Assembly (NCBI GenBank): GCA_028689735.1
Contig: JAQVCP010000004.1
Coordinates: 1 to 64,000, forward strand
Origin: Hespellia sp.
GTDB lineage: Bacteria > Bacillota > Clostridia > Lachnospirales > Lachnospiraceae
DNA: 64,000 nucleotides
Reading direction: 5' to 3'
The number at the start of each line of letters is the position of its first letter. Within the stretch, counting starts at the first letter, position 1. This document shows, in pieces, positions 23,985 to 32,816 of this stretch. Below the pieces are notes generated by a model. That model made no database searches. It was not told the origin of the DNA and saw only the letters and a program-made list of their open reading frames with translations. Made by a program: the position numbers and the translations under genes.

Positions 23985-24818
23985 ATGAAACTGGTAAAGG
24001 AGGCAATTCATTATCGGTGTGAGGACACCGGTCGGTATAAAGGGGCGGGCATTGGTGTAGCAGTGATGGATACGGGAATCTCTATGCATCCCGATTTTGG
24101 AAATAGAATTGTTGGTTTTGTTGATGTGATTCAGGGAAAGAGTCATCCCTATGATGACTGTGGCCACGGAACACATGTGGCTGGAATTCTGGCAGGAGAC
24201 GGAGCGGTGTCCGCGGGAGTATACAGTGGGATTGCACCGGAGGCAAATCTCATTGTCTGTAAAGTTCTTGATAAGGAAGGGAATGGAACCGTAAAACAGG
24301 TAGTGAATGGAATTCGGTGGATCGGAGCTCATTATAAAGAGTACGGGATTCGGATTGTAAACATTTCGGTGGGATCAAAGCCGGATATATCGGCGAAAAG
24401 TGCAGCTGCTTTAGTGGAGGGGGCAGAATATCTGTGGGATCTGGGGATGGTTGTGGTTGTGTCTGCAGGAAATTACGGCCCGAGCCGGGGCAGCGTGGCA
24501 GTTCCCGGAGTCAGCAAAAAAATAATCACAGTCGGTGCATTTGACCGGGATGAGCAGATGAAATACTCTGGACGGGGGCCGACCAGAGAATGTGTAGTGA
24601 AGCCGGATATCTTTGCCCCGGGAACAGGCATCATCTCCTGCCGGGGCAGTGGCTATGGAATCAAGAGTGGTACGTCCATGGCAACTCCGGTGGTATCCGG
24701 TGCTGTTGCAGTTCTGTTGTCCAAATATCCGCAGGTTTCAAATGTGGAGGCAAAGCTTCGTCTTCGCAGCAGCGCGACAGAGAACCGTGTGATTCATATT
24801 GAAAATCTGTTGAAATAG
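23985..24818 (+). CDS. subtilisin-like serine protease (S8), no signal peptide
   Basis: Serine endopeptidase of 277 residues with the full catalytic triad: Asp29 (VAVMDTGI), His61 (CGHGTHVAGI) and Ser231 (SGTSMATP), plus the oxyanion Asn in SAGNYGPS. It consists of little more than the catalytic domain and lacks a signal peptide and long prodomain, like intracellular subtilisins. Possible roles are protein turnover or processing during sporulation. Start 23985 is chosen because AAAAGGGG precedes it; the earlier ATG at 23943 has no ribosome binding site. Followed by a small hairpin. Confidence 0.9.
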   Translation: MKLVKEAIHYRCEDTGRYKGAGIGVAVMDTGISMHPDFGNRIVGFVDVIQGKSHPYDDCGHGTHVAGILAGDGAVSAGVYSGIAPEANLIVCKVLDKEGNGTVKQVVNGIRWIGAHYKEYGIRIVNISVGSKPDISAKSAAALVEGAEYLWDLGMVVVVSAGNYGPSRGSVAVPGVSKKIITVGAFDRDEQMKYSGRGPTRECVVKPDIFAPGTGIISCRGSGYGIKSGTSMATPVVSGAVAVLLSKYPQVSNVEAKLRLRSSATENRVIHIENLLK

Positions 24819-24828
24819 AAGAAAATGA

Positions 24829-24855
24829 CCTCATGGCAGCTATTGCAGCTTGATG
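24829..24855. repeat. small hairpin, related to one at 13285-13309
   Basis: CCTCATGGCAGCT followed after ATTGC by AGCTTGATGAG. The sequence around 13285-13309 shares CCTCAT, GCAGCTA and TGATGAG in the same order. Probably a decayed intergenic element. Confidence 0.35.
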
Positions 24856-24928
24856 AGATTAAATAAGTAAAAATAATTAAAAGAGAAAAAATCATCAGAA
24901 AAAAGAAAAAGATGTCAAGAAAAAACAC

Positions 24929-24957
24929 TTGACAGAAGAAAATACTTGTTGTATGAT
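24929..24957 (+). promoter_or_regulatory. sigma-A promoter of ylxM-ffh
   Basis: TTGACA (24929-24934), 17-bp spacer, TATGAT (24952-24957). Start predicted near 24964, just before the ylxM ribosome binding site. Confidence 0.88.
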
Positions 24958-24973
24958 AGCACAGGTGATAAAA

Positions 24974-25378
24974 ATGAATGAAAAAATTGTAAGTCAGCCT
25001 GGAATCAGAGCGACAGACAGGATGCAGCAGGCATTGCTCTATGATTTTTATGGAGAACTGCTTACAGAACATCAGAAAGAAATCTACGAACAGTTTGTCC
25101 TTGAGGATTTATCCTTGAGCGAGATTGCCGCTGATGAGGGTATCAGCAGACAGGGTGTTCATGATTTGATTAAGCGGTGTCACAAGATATTGAACAGCTA
25201 TGAAGAGAAACTTCATCTGGTGGAGAAGTTTTTGTCAATCAAGGAGAACGTACATCGGATTGATGAGTTGTTGAATGAATATTCGGCTGTTTCTGACAAG
25301 AACAATGAGGAAGAGGATACCAAGAATCATCTAATACAGATTCGAAGCATTCTCAATGAGATAATAGAGGAGTTATAA
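24974..25378 (+). CDS. ylxM: YlxM-family DNA-binding protein
   Basis: Helix-turn-helix protein of 134 residues, always found beside ffh. The N-terminal part resembles sigma-factor region 4 ([20 protein letters not shown] then [17 protein letters not shown]), followed by a helical C-terminus. Proposed to assist the signal recognition particle pathway; molecular role unsettled. ATG 24974 follows AGGTG. A longer reading frame to 24929 would begin in the -35 box. One nucleotide separates its stop from the ffh start. Confidence 0.9.
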   Translation: MNEKIVSQPGIRATDRMQQALLYDFYGELLTEHQKEIYEQFVLEDLSLSEIAADEGISRQGVHDLIKRCHKILNSYEEKLHLVEKFLSIKENVHRIDELLNEYSAVSDKNNEEEDTKNHLIQIRSILNEIIEEL

Positions 25379-25379
25379 T

Positions 25380-26735
25380 ATGGCATTTGACAGTTTAAGT
25401 GAAAAACTCCAAAACGTCTTTAAGAATCTCCGCAGCAAGGGTCGTCTTACAGAAGATGACGTGAAGGCTGCCCTGAAGGAAGTAAAGATGGCGCTTCTTG
25501 AAGCGGATGTCAACTTCAAGGTAGTGAAGGGATTTGTCAAGGATGTACAGGAACGGGCAATCGGTCAGGATGTGATGAGCGGGTTGAATCCGGGACAGAT
25601 GGTCATCAAGATTGTAAATGAAGAGCTGGTTAAGTTAATGGGCTCTGACACAACTGAGATTCAGCTTCAGCCGGGAAGTGCGATTACGGTAATCATGATG
25701 GCTGGTCTTCAGGGTGCAGGTAAGACAACAACCACTGCAAAACTTGCAGGAAAATATAAATTAAAAGGCAAGAAGCCATTACTGGTTGCCTGTGACGTCT
25801 ACCGTCCAGCGGCAATCAAGCAGTTACAGATTAATGGTGAGAAGCAGGGCGTGGAGGTCTTCTCTATGGGAGAAAACCATAAGCCGGCGAATATTGCCAA
25901 AGCTGCATTAGAGCATGCGACAAAGAATGGGAATCAGATTGTGATTCTGGATACAGCCGGAAGACTTCATGTAGATGAAGACATGATGGCAGAGCTTCAG
26001 GAAATCAAAGATACCATAACGGTTCATCAGACGATATTGGTTGTTGATGCGATGACCGGACAAGATGCAGTGAATGTCGCAAGCAACTTCAACGAGAAGA
26101 TTGGAATTAACGGTGTCATTGTTACAAAGCTTGACGGTGATACAAGAGGTGGTGCTGCGCTCTCGATCAAAGCAGTGACCGGTCGACCTATTTTATATGT
26201 AGGTATGGGCGAGAAGCTCTCAGATCTGGAGCAGTTCTATCCGGATCGTATGGCGTCCCGTATCCTTGGAATGGGCGATGTTCTCACTTTGATTGAAAAA
26301 GCAGGAGCCGAGATGGACGAGGAAAAGGCGAAAGTCATGTCCGAGAAGATCAAGAAGGCCCAGTTTGATTATGAGGATTATCTCGAAAGTGTGAAACAGA
26401 TGAAGGGCATGGGCGGTCTGTCGAGTATCATGAGCATGATGCCGGGACTTGGCGGAATGAGCGCGAAGATGCCTGAGATTGATTCTGAGGAGAGCGAGAA
26501 GAAGATGGCACGCATGGAAGCGATGATTTATTCCATGACGCTGGAGGAACGCCGCAATCCAGATTTATTAAACCCTTCCAGAAAGCACCGGATAGCAAAA
26601 GGTGCAGGCGTTGATATCGCTGAGGTAAATCGTATGGTGAAGCAGTTCAACGAATCCAAGAAGATGATGAAAAAGCTTCCTGGTATGATGGGTGGTATGG
26701 GTGGTAAGAAAGGTAAGTTCAAACTTCCTTTTTAA
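25380..26735 (+). CDS. ffh: signal recognition particle protein Ffh
   Basis: SRP GTPase of 451 residues that binds signal peptides of nascent membrane and secreted proteins and docks with FtsY. Seen: N domain, P-loop GLQGAGKTTT (about 109), DTAGR and TKLDGD of the G domain, and a Met/Gly-rich M domain (GMGGLSSIMSMMPGLGGM) for signal peptide and 4.5S RNA binding. Coupled to ylxM. The 88-bp gap to rpsP holds no clear terminator. Confidence 0.98.
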   Translation: MAFDSLSEKLQNVFKNLRSKGRLTEDDVKAALKEVKMALLEADVNFKVVKGFVKDVQERAIGQDVMSGLNPGQMVIKIVNEELVKLMGSDTTEIQLQPGSAITVIMMAGLQGAGKTTTTAKLAGKYKLKGKKPLLVACDVYRPAAIKQLQINGEKQGVEVFSMGENHKPANIAKAALEHATKNGNQIVILDTAGRLHVDEDMMAELQEIKDTITVHQTILVVDAMTGQDAVNVASNFNEKIGINGVIVTKLDGDTRGGAALSIKAVTGRPILYVGMGEKLSDLEQFYPDRMASRILGMGDVLTLIEKAGAEMDEEKAKVMSEKIKKAQFDYEDYLESVKQMKGMGGLSSIMSMMPGLGGMSAKMPEIDSEESEKKMARMEAMIYSMTLEERRNPDLLNPSRKHRIAKGAGVDIAEVNRMVKQFNESKKMMKKLPGMMGGMGGKKGKFKLPF

Positions 26736-26823
26736 CACATGCGCAAGATTTAACTTCGCATTATAAATAGTAAAGTATAAACAAGGAATTAGCCAATTTG
26801 TTTTGGCGGAAAGAGGTGAAAAG

Positions 26824-27069
26824 ATGGCAGTAAAAATCAGATTAAAAAGAATGGGACAGAAGAAGGCTCCTTTCTATAGAATCGTTGTAGCAGATGCAAG
26901 ATCTCCTAGAGATGGAAAATTTATCGAGGAAATCGGTACTTACGATCCTAACCAGGAACCAAGCGTATTCAAAGTAGATGAGGATGCAGCTAAAAAATGG
27001 TTAAACAACGGTGCTCAACCTACAGAAGTAGTTGGCAAGATTTTCAAAGCGGCTGGTATTGAAAAATAA
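26824..27069 (+). CDS. rpsP: 30S ribosomal protein S16
   Basis: 81 residues, full length. It begins [20 protein letters not shown] with the conserved [15 protein letters not shown]. The true ATG is 26824, after AAGAGGTG; the reading frame extends further upstream without a ribosome binding site. First ribosomal gene of the rpsP-khpA-rimM-trmD-rplS series. Confidence 0.98.
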   Translation: MAVKIRLKRMGQKKAPFYRIVVADARSPRDGKFIEEIGTYDPNQEPSVFKVDEDAAKKWLNNGAQPTEVVGKIFKAAGIEK

Positions 27070-27094
27070 TAAGCTGCCATATGAGGTGTGCTAT

Positions 27095-27325
27095 ATGAAA
27101 GAATTAGTTGAAGTAATTGCGAAAGCATTAGTAGACAATCCAGAGAGTGTTGTTGTCACTGAAAAATCGGAAGGCAAGACAACCGTAATCGAAGTTCGTG
27201 TCGCTGATGGCGATATGGGCAAGGTGATTGGCAAGCAGGGACGCATTGCAAAAGCAATCCGCTCTGTGGTAAAAGCAGCAGCTGCAAAAGAAGACAAAAA
27301 GGTGATCGTTGATATCGTTCAGTAG
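27095..27325 (+). CDS. khpA: KH-domain RNA-binding protein KhpA (YlqC)
   Basis: Single KH-domain protein of 76 residues that in Firmicutes pairs with KhpB/Jag to bind RNA and influence cell elongation and division. The RNA-binding GXXG loop is in [15 protein letters not shown]. The ATG at 27095 follows GAGGTG. Position between rpsP and rimM is the standard one. A GC-rich hairpin follows it. Confidence 0.93.
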   Translation: MKELVEVIAKALVDNPESVVVTEKSEGKTTVIEVRVADGDMGKVIGKQGRIAKAIRSVVKAAAAKEDKKVIVDIVQ

Positions 27326-27357
27326 GAGGATATCTGCGCTTTTTGCCAGAGCATTCG

Positions 27358-27382
27358 CGGGGCGCCATTGGCGTCCCGTTTG
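27358..27382 (+). terminator. intraoperonic hairpin between khpA and rimM
   Basis: 9-bp GC-rich stem (27358-27366 with 27370-27378, one G-U), 3-nt ATT loop, then TTTG. Likely a partial terminator that sets the ratio of rpsP-khpA to rimM-trmD. Confidence 0.55.
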
Positions 27383-27401
27383 TTATATAATAGGAGAGTA
27401 T

Positions 27402-27908
27402 ATGGAAAAGTTATTACAAGTTGGTGTTATTTCCTCCACCCATGGTGTGAGAGGCGAGGTCAAAGTGTTTCCGACAACAGATGACATGAACCGCTTCAAA
27501 AAGCTGAAGAGTGTGATTCTTGACACAGGAAAAGAACAGAAGTCTTTGGAAATTCAGGGTGTGAAATTTTTTAAACAATTTGCAATCCTGAAATTCAAAG
27601 GAATTGATAATATAAATGAAATCGAAAAATATAAAGGAATGGGACTTTTTGTAGAGCGGGAACATGCGGTGCCGCTTGAAGCAGATGAATATTATATCGC
27701 TGATCTGATTGGCATGAAGGTGTTTACAGAAGATGACAAAGAGTTTGGTGTTCTGAAGGATGTGATGGAAACCGGTGCAAATGAGGTCTATATCATAGAA
27801 AGTGCTGAGTATGGGGAAGTACTGGTTCCTGCAATCAAGCAGTGCATTTTGTCGGTGGATGTGCAGGAGATGGTGATGAAGATTCATCTGCTGGAAGGAC
27901 TCATTTGA
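27402..27908 (+). CDS. rimM: 16S rRNA processing protein RimM
   Basis: Ribosome maturation factor of 168 residues that binds S19 and helps 30S head assembly. The N-terminal RimM barrel begins [20 protein letters not shown]; the C-terminal PRC-like barrel contains [10 protein letters not shown] and [14 protein letters not shown] 27402 follows TAGGAG. Next to trmD as usual. Confidence 0.96.
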   Translation: MEKLLQVGVISSTHGVRGEVKVFPTTDDMNRFKKLKSVILDTGKEQKSLEIQGVKFFKQFAILKFKGIDNINEIEKYKGMGLFVEREHAVPLEADEYYIADLIGMKVFTEDDKEFGVLKDVMETGANEVYIIESAEYGEVLVPAIKQCILSVDVQEMVMKIHLLEGLI

Positions 27909-27972
27909 CATTGTATTCGAAGCGGGGGGATTTCCCGGACGAGGTTAAATTCACAAAAAAGAGGAATTGATT

Positions 27973-28734
27973 ATGAACTTTCATATTTTGACATTATTTC
28001 CGGAGATGGTGATGAACGGACTGAATACCAGCATTATCGGCCGGGCCATAGAAAGAGAACTTTTGTCCATCGAGGCGGTGAACATCCGGGATTATGCGTT
28101 TAACAAGCATCAGAGTGTGGATGATTACCCTTATGGAGGTGGGGCGGGGATGCTGATGCAGGCAGAACCGGTCTATCAGACGTATAAGGCTCTGACAGAT
28201 AAGATGAAGCTTGGCGAAGGAAAGAGACCAAGAGTCGTCTATCTTTCGCCTCAGGGGAAGACGTTTTCCCAGGAGATGGCAGAGGAGATGGCATTGGAAA
28301 AAGAGCTTGTACTCTTGTGCGGGCACTACGAGGGGATTGACGAGCGTGTTCTGGAAGAAATCGTGACAGACTATGTTTCCATCGGAGATTATGTGCTGAC
28401 CGGTGGAGAGCTTCCGGCGATGGTGATGGTAGATGCCATTGCCAGGCTGGTGCCCGGGGTACTTCACAACGATGTCTCGGCAGAGTTTGAAAGTTTTCAG
28501 GATAATCTGTTGGAGCATCCGCAGTACTCCAGACCAGAAATCTGGCATGACAGGCAGGTTCCGCCGGTACTTTTGTCCGGCCATCATGTGAACATCGAGA
28601 AGTGGAGACGGGAGCAGTCGATTATCCGGACGCTGAACAATCGCCCGGATCTGTTGGAAGAGGCAAATCTTTCGGAAAAAGAACAGAAGTTTTTGCAAGA
28701 GTATCTCCGTGAGCGAGGGACTGACTGTCCATAA
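27973..28734 (+). CDS. trmD: tRNA (guanine-37-N1)-methyltransferase
   Basis: SPOUT-class methyltransferase of 253 residues that methylates G37 of tRNAs and prevents frameshifting. Seen: FHILTLFPEMV, YPYGGGAGMLMQ, LLCGHYEGIDERV and SIGDYVLTGGELP, the knotted SAM-binding region. The ATG at 27973 lies 8 nt from GAGG; an upstream TTG at 27967 is too close. A promoter for rplS lies after it. Confidence 0.97.
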   Translation: MNFHILTLFPEMVMNGLNTSIIGRAIERELLSIEAVNIRDYAFNKHQSVDDYPYGGGAGMLMQAEPVYQTYKALTDKMKLGEGKRPRVVYLSPQGKTFSQEMAEEMALEKELVLLCGHYEGIDERVLEEIVTDYVSIGDYVLTGGELPAMVMVDAIARLVPGVLHNDVSAEFESFQDNLLEHPQYSRPEIWHDRQVPPVLLSGHHVNIEKWRREQSIIRTLNNRPDLLEEANLSEKEQKFLQEYLRERGTDCP

Positions 28735-28842
28735 ACATACTCCTGCCCAAAAGCAGTAAAGTGGGTTTGGAATGTCTGCTTTACTTTTGGAAATGAAAAG
28801 CTGTCAAGTGTTTTTGAGAAAATTGTTTTTGAAAATAAAAGC

Positions 28843-28871
28843 TTGCACATTTTCGGGAGATGTGATAAAAT
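28843..28871 (+). promoter_or_regulatory. sigma-A promoter of rplS
   Basis: TTGCAC (28843-28848), 17-bp spacer, TAAAAT (28866-28871) with TGA immediately before it (extended -10). It leaves a leader of about 100 nt, in which an L19-type autoregulatory leader could lie; I could not confirm its structure. Confidence 0.75.
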
Positions 28872-28979
28872 GAAACACGTTGTGAGAAAAAAGAGATGGT
28901 CCTCTGATGCCAAAAAGCTGTTTTCATAAGGAAAAGCAATAGAACATTAAGAACGTCCAAATTATAAGGAGGTCACACA

Positions 28980-29327
28980 ATGAACGATATTATTAAGAGC
29001 ATCGAAGATGCACAGTTAAAAGAAAATGTACCTGAGTTTAATGTTGGTGATACTGTAAAAGTATACGGCCGGATTAAAGAGGGAAATCGTGAAAGAATCC
29101 AGGTTTTCGAAGGGACAGTCCTTAAAAAACAGGGTGGAAGCACAAGAGCTACTTTTACAGTAAGAAAAAGCTCTAATGGTGTTGGCGTAGAAAAGACATG
29201 GCCATTACATTCACCAAACGTAGAAAGAGTAGAAGTTATCCGTAAGGGTAAAGTTAGAAGAGCAAAACTTAACTACTTAAGAGACCGTGTTGGTAAGAGA
29301 GCAAAAGTAAAAGAATTAGTTAAATAA
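28980..29327 (+). CDS. rplS: 50S ribosomal protein L19
   Basis: 115 residues, full length, with [20 protein letters not shown] and [11 protein letters not shown], and [20 protein letters not shown] at the end. AAGGAGG lies 7 nt before the ATG. Own promoter, own terminator. Confidence 0.98.
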   Translation: MNDIIKSIEDAQLKENVPEFNVGDTVKVYGRIKEGNRERIQVFEGTVLKKQGGSTRATFTVRKSSNGVGVEKTWPLHSPNVERVEVIRKGKVRRAKLNYLRDRVGKRAKVKELVK

Positions 29328-29337
29328 TAACTATGAG

Positions 29338-29370
29338 AGGGACAAGTACAGATTGTATGTTGTCCCTTTT
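29338..29370 (+). terminator. terminator after rplS
   Basis: AGGGACAA (29338-29345) pairs with TTGTCCCT (29360-29367), with extra pairs inside, then TTT. Confidence 0.75.
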
Positions 29371-29394
29371 GTTATTTATCCGGGAAAGTTTTTT

Positions 29395-29440
29395 GGACAT
29401 CCAGCAGCGAAGCGGATTGTGCGTGTCCACTTTACCTTGT
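29395..29440 (+). repeat. intergenic repeat unit
   Basis: Starts GGACA and has an inverted TGTCC at 29424-29428. The segment from 29402 matches the reverse complement of the 13241 repeat over about 33 bp (AGCAGC, AAGCGGATTG and TCC then TTT are shared). Confidence 0.6.
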
Positions 29441-29486
29441 ATGGGTTGCATAAAGGTACTGAAGACACGTTATTTTGGAGGAGCCT

Positions 29487-30113
29487 ATGGGGAGATGGAA
29501 ATTGAATCGTAGGAGAAAAACTTACGATTTTACAGATAAAAGCAGAGAACTCAAATTCAAAAAGAAGAGAAAATCCTTTGAACTTGATGATTTTTTTGAG
29601 GGAGTTACCTGGGTGGTCCAGATTGCAATTGTGATTGTGATCGCATTTGTCCTTGTGTGGTACTGGGGACAGCGGGTTGTCAATACGGGGAATTCCATGA
29701 GTCCGGTTCTTATGGATGGAGATGTGGTGCTGGCAGACCGCATTATTTATAACGCAAGTAAGCCCAAAAGGAATGATATCATTATTTTTCATCCCAACGG
29801 GAATGAGAATACAGGGTATTCAATCAAGCGTATTATTGGACTGCCAGGTGAGACTGTGCAGATTAAGGATGGAAAAATCTACATTGATGGAGAAGAATTA
29901 AAAGAAACATTTGAAACTACAGAGATTTCGTCCGCGGGAATTGTGGCGGAAGAGATGACATTAGGCGGCAGTGAATATTTTGTGCTGGGGGATAATCGCA
30001 CCAACAGTGAAGACAGCCGTCTGGCAGATATTGGCAATGTGAAGCGTTCGGAGATTTATGGGAAGGCGTGGTTTATCGTATCCGGCTCCCGCTTCGGTTT
30101 TGTCCGCAATTAA
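29487..30113 (+). CDS. lepB: signal peptidase I (first copy)
   Basis: Membrane-anchored serine protease of 208 residues that cleaves signal peptides of exported proteins. A long basic cytoplasmic N-terminus (RRRKTYDF, KKKRKSF) precedes one transmembrane helix (about 47-62). The catalytic dyad is Ser70 (GNSMSP) and Lys114 (YSIKRI), and GDNRTNSEDSR is box D/E. GGAGG precedes ATG 29487. A second signal peptidase lies 971 nt downstream, after rbgA. Confidence 0.95.
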   Translation: MGRWKLNRRRKTYDFTDKSRELKFKKKRKSFELDDFFEGVTWVVQIAIVIVIAFVLVWYWGQRVVNTGNSMSPVLMDGDVVLADRIIYNASKPKRNDIIIFHPNGNENTGYSIKRIIGLPGETVQIKDGKIYIDGEELKETFETTEISSAGIVAEEMTLGGSEYFVLGDNRTNSEDSRLADIGNVKRSEIYGKAWFIVSGSRFGFVRN

Positions 30114-30124
30114 AGGAGGATATA

Positions 30125-30976
30125 ATGCATTTTCAATGGTACCCCGGTCATATGACCAAAGCGAAGCGCATGATGCAGGAAAGCATGAAACTGATTGATC
30201 TTGTCATTGAACTTGTTGATGCCAGAATTCCTATGAGCAGCAGGAATCCTGATATTGATGAACTTGGTAAGAATAAAGCAAGACTGATTTTGTTGAACAA
30301 GGCAGATCTTGCGGAAGAAAAATGGAACGATGCCTGGGCAATGTATTTTAAAGAAAAAGGATATTCCGTTGTGAAAGTGAATTCCAAAAAAGGTGGTGGG
30401 ATTAAGTCCATTCAGGGCGTGATTCAGGAAGCCTGCAAGGAGAAAATCGAGCGTGACAGAAAGCGTGGAATTATGAATCGTCCGGTCCGTGCAATGGTAG
30501 TAGGGATCCCGAATGTGGGGAAATCCACATTCATCAATTCACTGGCAGGGAAGGCCTGTACCAAGACCGGCAACAAGCCTGGTGTCACGAAAGGCAAGCA
30601 GTGGATCAGGTTGAACAAGAATGTGGAGCTTCTTGATACACCGGGAATTCTCTGGCCAAAGTTCGAGGATCAGACGGTAGGACTCCGGCTTGCGTTTGTT
30701 GGCTCCATAAAGGATGAGATTCTGCAGGTGGAAGAGCTTGCTCTGGAGATGATTGCATTTACACTGAAGCAGTACCCTGGAGTTCTTGCATCAAAGTACA
30801 ATATCGAGGAAATGGAAGACAGCTTTGCGTGTCTTGTAGAAATTGCAAAGAGCAGACATTGTCTGCTGAAAGGCAATGAGTTTGATACCGATAAAGCGGC
30901 GAAGATATTTGTCGATGATTTCAGAAATGGCAGACTTGGAAAATTAACACTTGAATTTCCCGAGGAATATAACTAG
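30125..30976 (+). CDS. rbgA: ribosome biogenesis GTPase RbgA (YlqF)
   Basis: GTPase of 283 residues for late 50S subunit assembly. Circularly permuted G motifs are in the expected order: NKADL (58), then GIPNVGKST (127) and DTPG (171). It begins FQWYPGHMTKAKRMM, the family opening. The conserved C-terminal ANTAR-like region is present. AAAGGAGG before the ATG; 11 nt after lepB. Confidence 0.97.
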   Translation: MHFQWYPGHMTKAKRMMQESMKLIDLVIELVDARIPMSSRNPDIDELGKNKARLILLNKADLAEEKWNDAWAMYFKEKGYSVVKVNSKKGGGIKSIQGVIQEACKEKIERDRKRGIMNRPVRAMVVGIPNVGKSTFINSLAGKACTKTGNKPGVTKGKQWIRLNKNVELLDTPGILWPKFEDQTVGLRLAFVGSIKDEILQVEELALEMIAFTLKQYPGVLASKYNIEEMEDSFACLVEIAKSRHCLLKGNEFDTDKAAKIFVDDFRNGRLGKLTLEFPEEYN

Positions 30977-31010
30977 AATAGAATGTGGCTCAATCAGTCG
31001 TTCGCAAACA

Positions 31011-31044
31011 AGCAGTGGGGAGCGTGAGTGTCTGTTTCATATGG
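31011..31044 (+). repeat. degenerate intergenic repeat unit
   Basis: AGCAGTGGGGAGCGTGAGTG then TCTGTTTCATATGG. It shares spacing and core bases with 29402-29440 and 21711-21750. The rest of the gap before the second lepB shows nothing else. Confidence 0.4.
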
Positions 31045-31084
31045 ATTTTCGTTGAGTTGAAATTGAATTAAAAGGGGAAAGCGA

Positions 31085-31633
31085 ATGAGCGAAGAAAAAG
31101 GTGTGTTTCGGGAATTATTAGGCTGGCTGGTTTATATATTGATTATATTGGGGTTGACCTATCTGATTATAACATTTGTAGGGCAGAGGACACGGGTGAG
31201 TGGCTCCTCGATGGAGACCACATTATCCGATGGTGATAATCTGATCGTAGATAAGATTTCTTATCGTTTCCGTGACCCGAAGAGGTTTGAAATTATTGTA
31301 TTCCCTTACCAGTATCAGGAGAATACTTATTATATCAAGAGGATTATCGGTATGCCGGGGGAGACCGTGCAGGTCATGGACGGGTACGTTTACATAAACG
31401 GAGAGCCCTTAGGTGAGCAGTATGGAAATGAAGTGATGGAGAATCCGGGAATTGCAGAAGAGCCGATTCAGTTGGGAGAGGATGAATATTTTGTCCTTGG
31501 AGACAACAGGAATCACAGCTCAGACAGTCGCGATCCAAGTGTGGGAATCCTGCATCGGGACGATTTGCTTGGACGGGCATGGATACGGATCTGGCCACTT
31601 GGAGAATTCGGAGTAATCAGACATGAGCAATAG
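31085..31633 (+). CDS. lepB: signal peptidase I (second copy)
   Basis: Second signal peptidase I, 182 residues, with a shorter N-terminus than the first copy, one transmembrane helix (about 13-32), catalytic Ser42 (SGSSMETT) and Lys85 (YYIKRI), and GDNRNHSSDSR. The two copies differ enough to have different substrate preferences (inference). AAAGGGGAAAG before the ATG. It overlaps rnhB by 11 nt. Confidence 0.95.
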   Translation: MSEEKGVFRELLGWLVYILIILGLTYLIITFVGQRTRVSGSSMETTLSDGDNLIVDKISYRFRDPKRFEIIVFPYQYQENTYYIKRIIGMPGETVQVMDGYVYINGEPLGEQYGNEVMENPGIAEEPIQLGEDEYFVLGDNRNHSSDSRDPSVGILHRDDLLGRAWIRIWPLGEFGVIRHEQ

Positions 31634-32381
31634 TATCAAAGAGATAAAGATGGAATTTGAGAGAGCTGACGCAGAGAGCTATCCATTATTGTATGCAAAA
31701 TATGCAGAGGATAATCGGGCTGGAGTCGTCAGCTTGATTTCTAAATACAAGAAGACGGAAGAAAAACTGAAAATAGAAAGAGCGCGTCTTGAACAGATGC
31801 GTGCATACGAGAATCAGTATAGCAGTTATGAGTATATCTGTGGAATTGATGAAGTGGGAAGAGGACCGCTTGCCGGTCCGGTGGTAGCAGGAGCTGTGAT
31901 TCTTCCGAAGGACTGTGAGATTCTTTACATCAATGACTCCAAGCAGCTCTCGGAAAAAAGACGAGAAGCCTTATACGATGAGATTATGGAAAAGGCAGTG
32001 GCAACGGGGATTGGGATGGTGAGCCCGGCGAAAATTGACGAGATTAATATTCTTAAGGCAACCTATGAAGCTATGAGAATTGCAATTGGCCAATTGCAGG
32101 TACAGCCGGACCTTCTGCTGAATGATGCGGTGACGATTCCGGAGGTCCTAATCCAACAGGTACCGATTATCAAAGGGGATGCAAAGAGTATGTCAATTGC
32201 GGCTGCCAGCATCATCGCGAAGGTGACCCGTGACCGTCTGATGGTGGAATATGATAAGGTGATACCGGGATACGGATTTGCAAGTAATAAAGGGTATGGA
32301 TCAGCACTTCATATTGATGCAATAAAAAGGCTGGGACCATCTCCGATACACAGAAGCACATTTATCAAACATTTCATCTGA
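31623..32381 (+). CDS. rnhB: ribonuclease HII
   Basis: Endonuclease of 252 residues removing ribonucleotides from RNA-DNA hybrids. The catalytic start of the domain is CGIDEVGRGPLAGPV (Asp76, Glu77); INDSKQLSEKRRE and KGDAKSMSIAAASIIAKV follow. About 70 residues of charged helix precede the catalytic domain, as in many Firmicute RNases HII. The ATG lies within the lepB end, indicating coupled translation. Confidence 0.96.
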   Translation: MSNSIKEIKMEFERADAESYPLLYAKYAEDNRAGVVSLISKYKKTEEKLKIERARLEQMRAYENQYSSYEYICGIDEVGRGPLAGPVVAGAVILPKDCEILYINDSKQLSEKRREALYDEIMEKAVATGIGMVSPAKIDEINILKATYEAMRIAIGQLQVQPDLLLNDAVTIPEVLIQQVPIIKGDAKSMSIAAASIIAKVTRDRLMVEYDKVIPGYGFASNKGYGSALHIDAIKRLGPSPIHRSTFIKHFI

Positions 32382-32419
32382 CCAGTCATAGAAGGTGTGT
32401 TTGAAGAAAAGGGTATAGC

Positions 32420-32788
32420 GTGGAGAAAAAGAGAAAACAGAATAACCGGAAAGTAGGCGTTGTCTACGAGCAGGCTGTTGGACATTATCTAGAGCAGCAG
32501 GGGTATGTTATTTTAGAGTACAATTACAGATGCCATATGGGTGAGATTGATATCATTGCAAAGGATCAGGATTATCTTGTATTCTGTGAAGTGAAATACA
32601 GAAAAGACACCGGGAAGGGCTCACCCCTGGAGGCGGTGGGACCTGCAAAACAGCGGGTAATCTCAAAGTGTGCCCAGTATTATCTTTTGACCCATCACCT
32701 TACGGATGTGGCCTGTCGGTTTGATGTGGCTGGAATTCTGGGAGATCAGATTTCGGTCGTAAAAAACGCATTTGAATATATTGGATAA
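32420..32788 (+). CDS. YraN-family (UPF0102) endonuclease-like protein
   Basis: 122 residues with the restriction-endonuclease-like core MGEIDIIAKDQDYLVFCEVK and YRKDTGKGSP, giving the E-x(n)-D-x(n)-E-x-K active-site pattern. Function unproven; usually next to rnhB, as here, suggesting nucleic-acid repair. It starts with GTG at 32420, 7-8 nt after AAAAGGG. Confidence 0.88.
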   Translation: MEKKRKQNNRKVGVVYEQAVGHYLEQQGYVILEYNYRCHMGEIDIIAKDQDYLVFCEVKYRKDTGKGSPLEAVGPAKQRVISKCAQYYLLTHHLTDVACRFDVAGILGDQISVVKNAFEYIG

Positions 32789-32816
32789 AAAGAACAAAAA
32801 ATAAAAGGAAAACTAT

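Noticed and set aside
24929..24973. Upstream extension of ylxM from a TTG
   Set aside because: The TTG is the start of a TTGACA-17-TATGAT promoter, and ATG 24974 has its own ribosome binding site.
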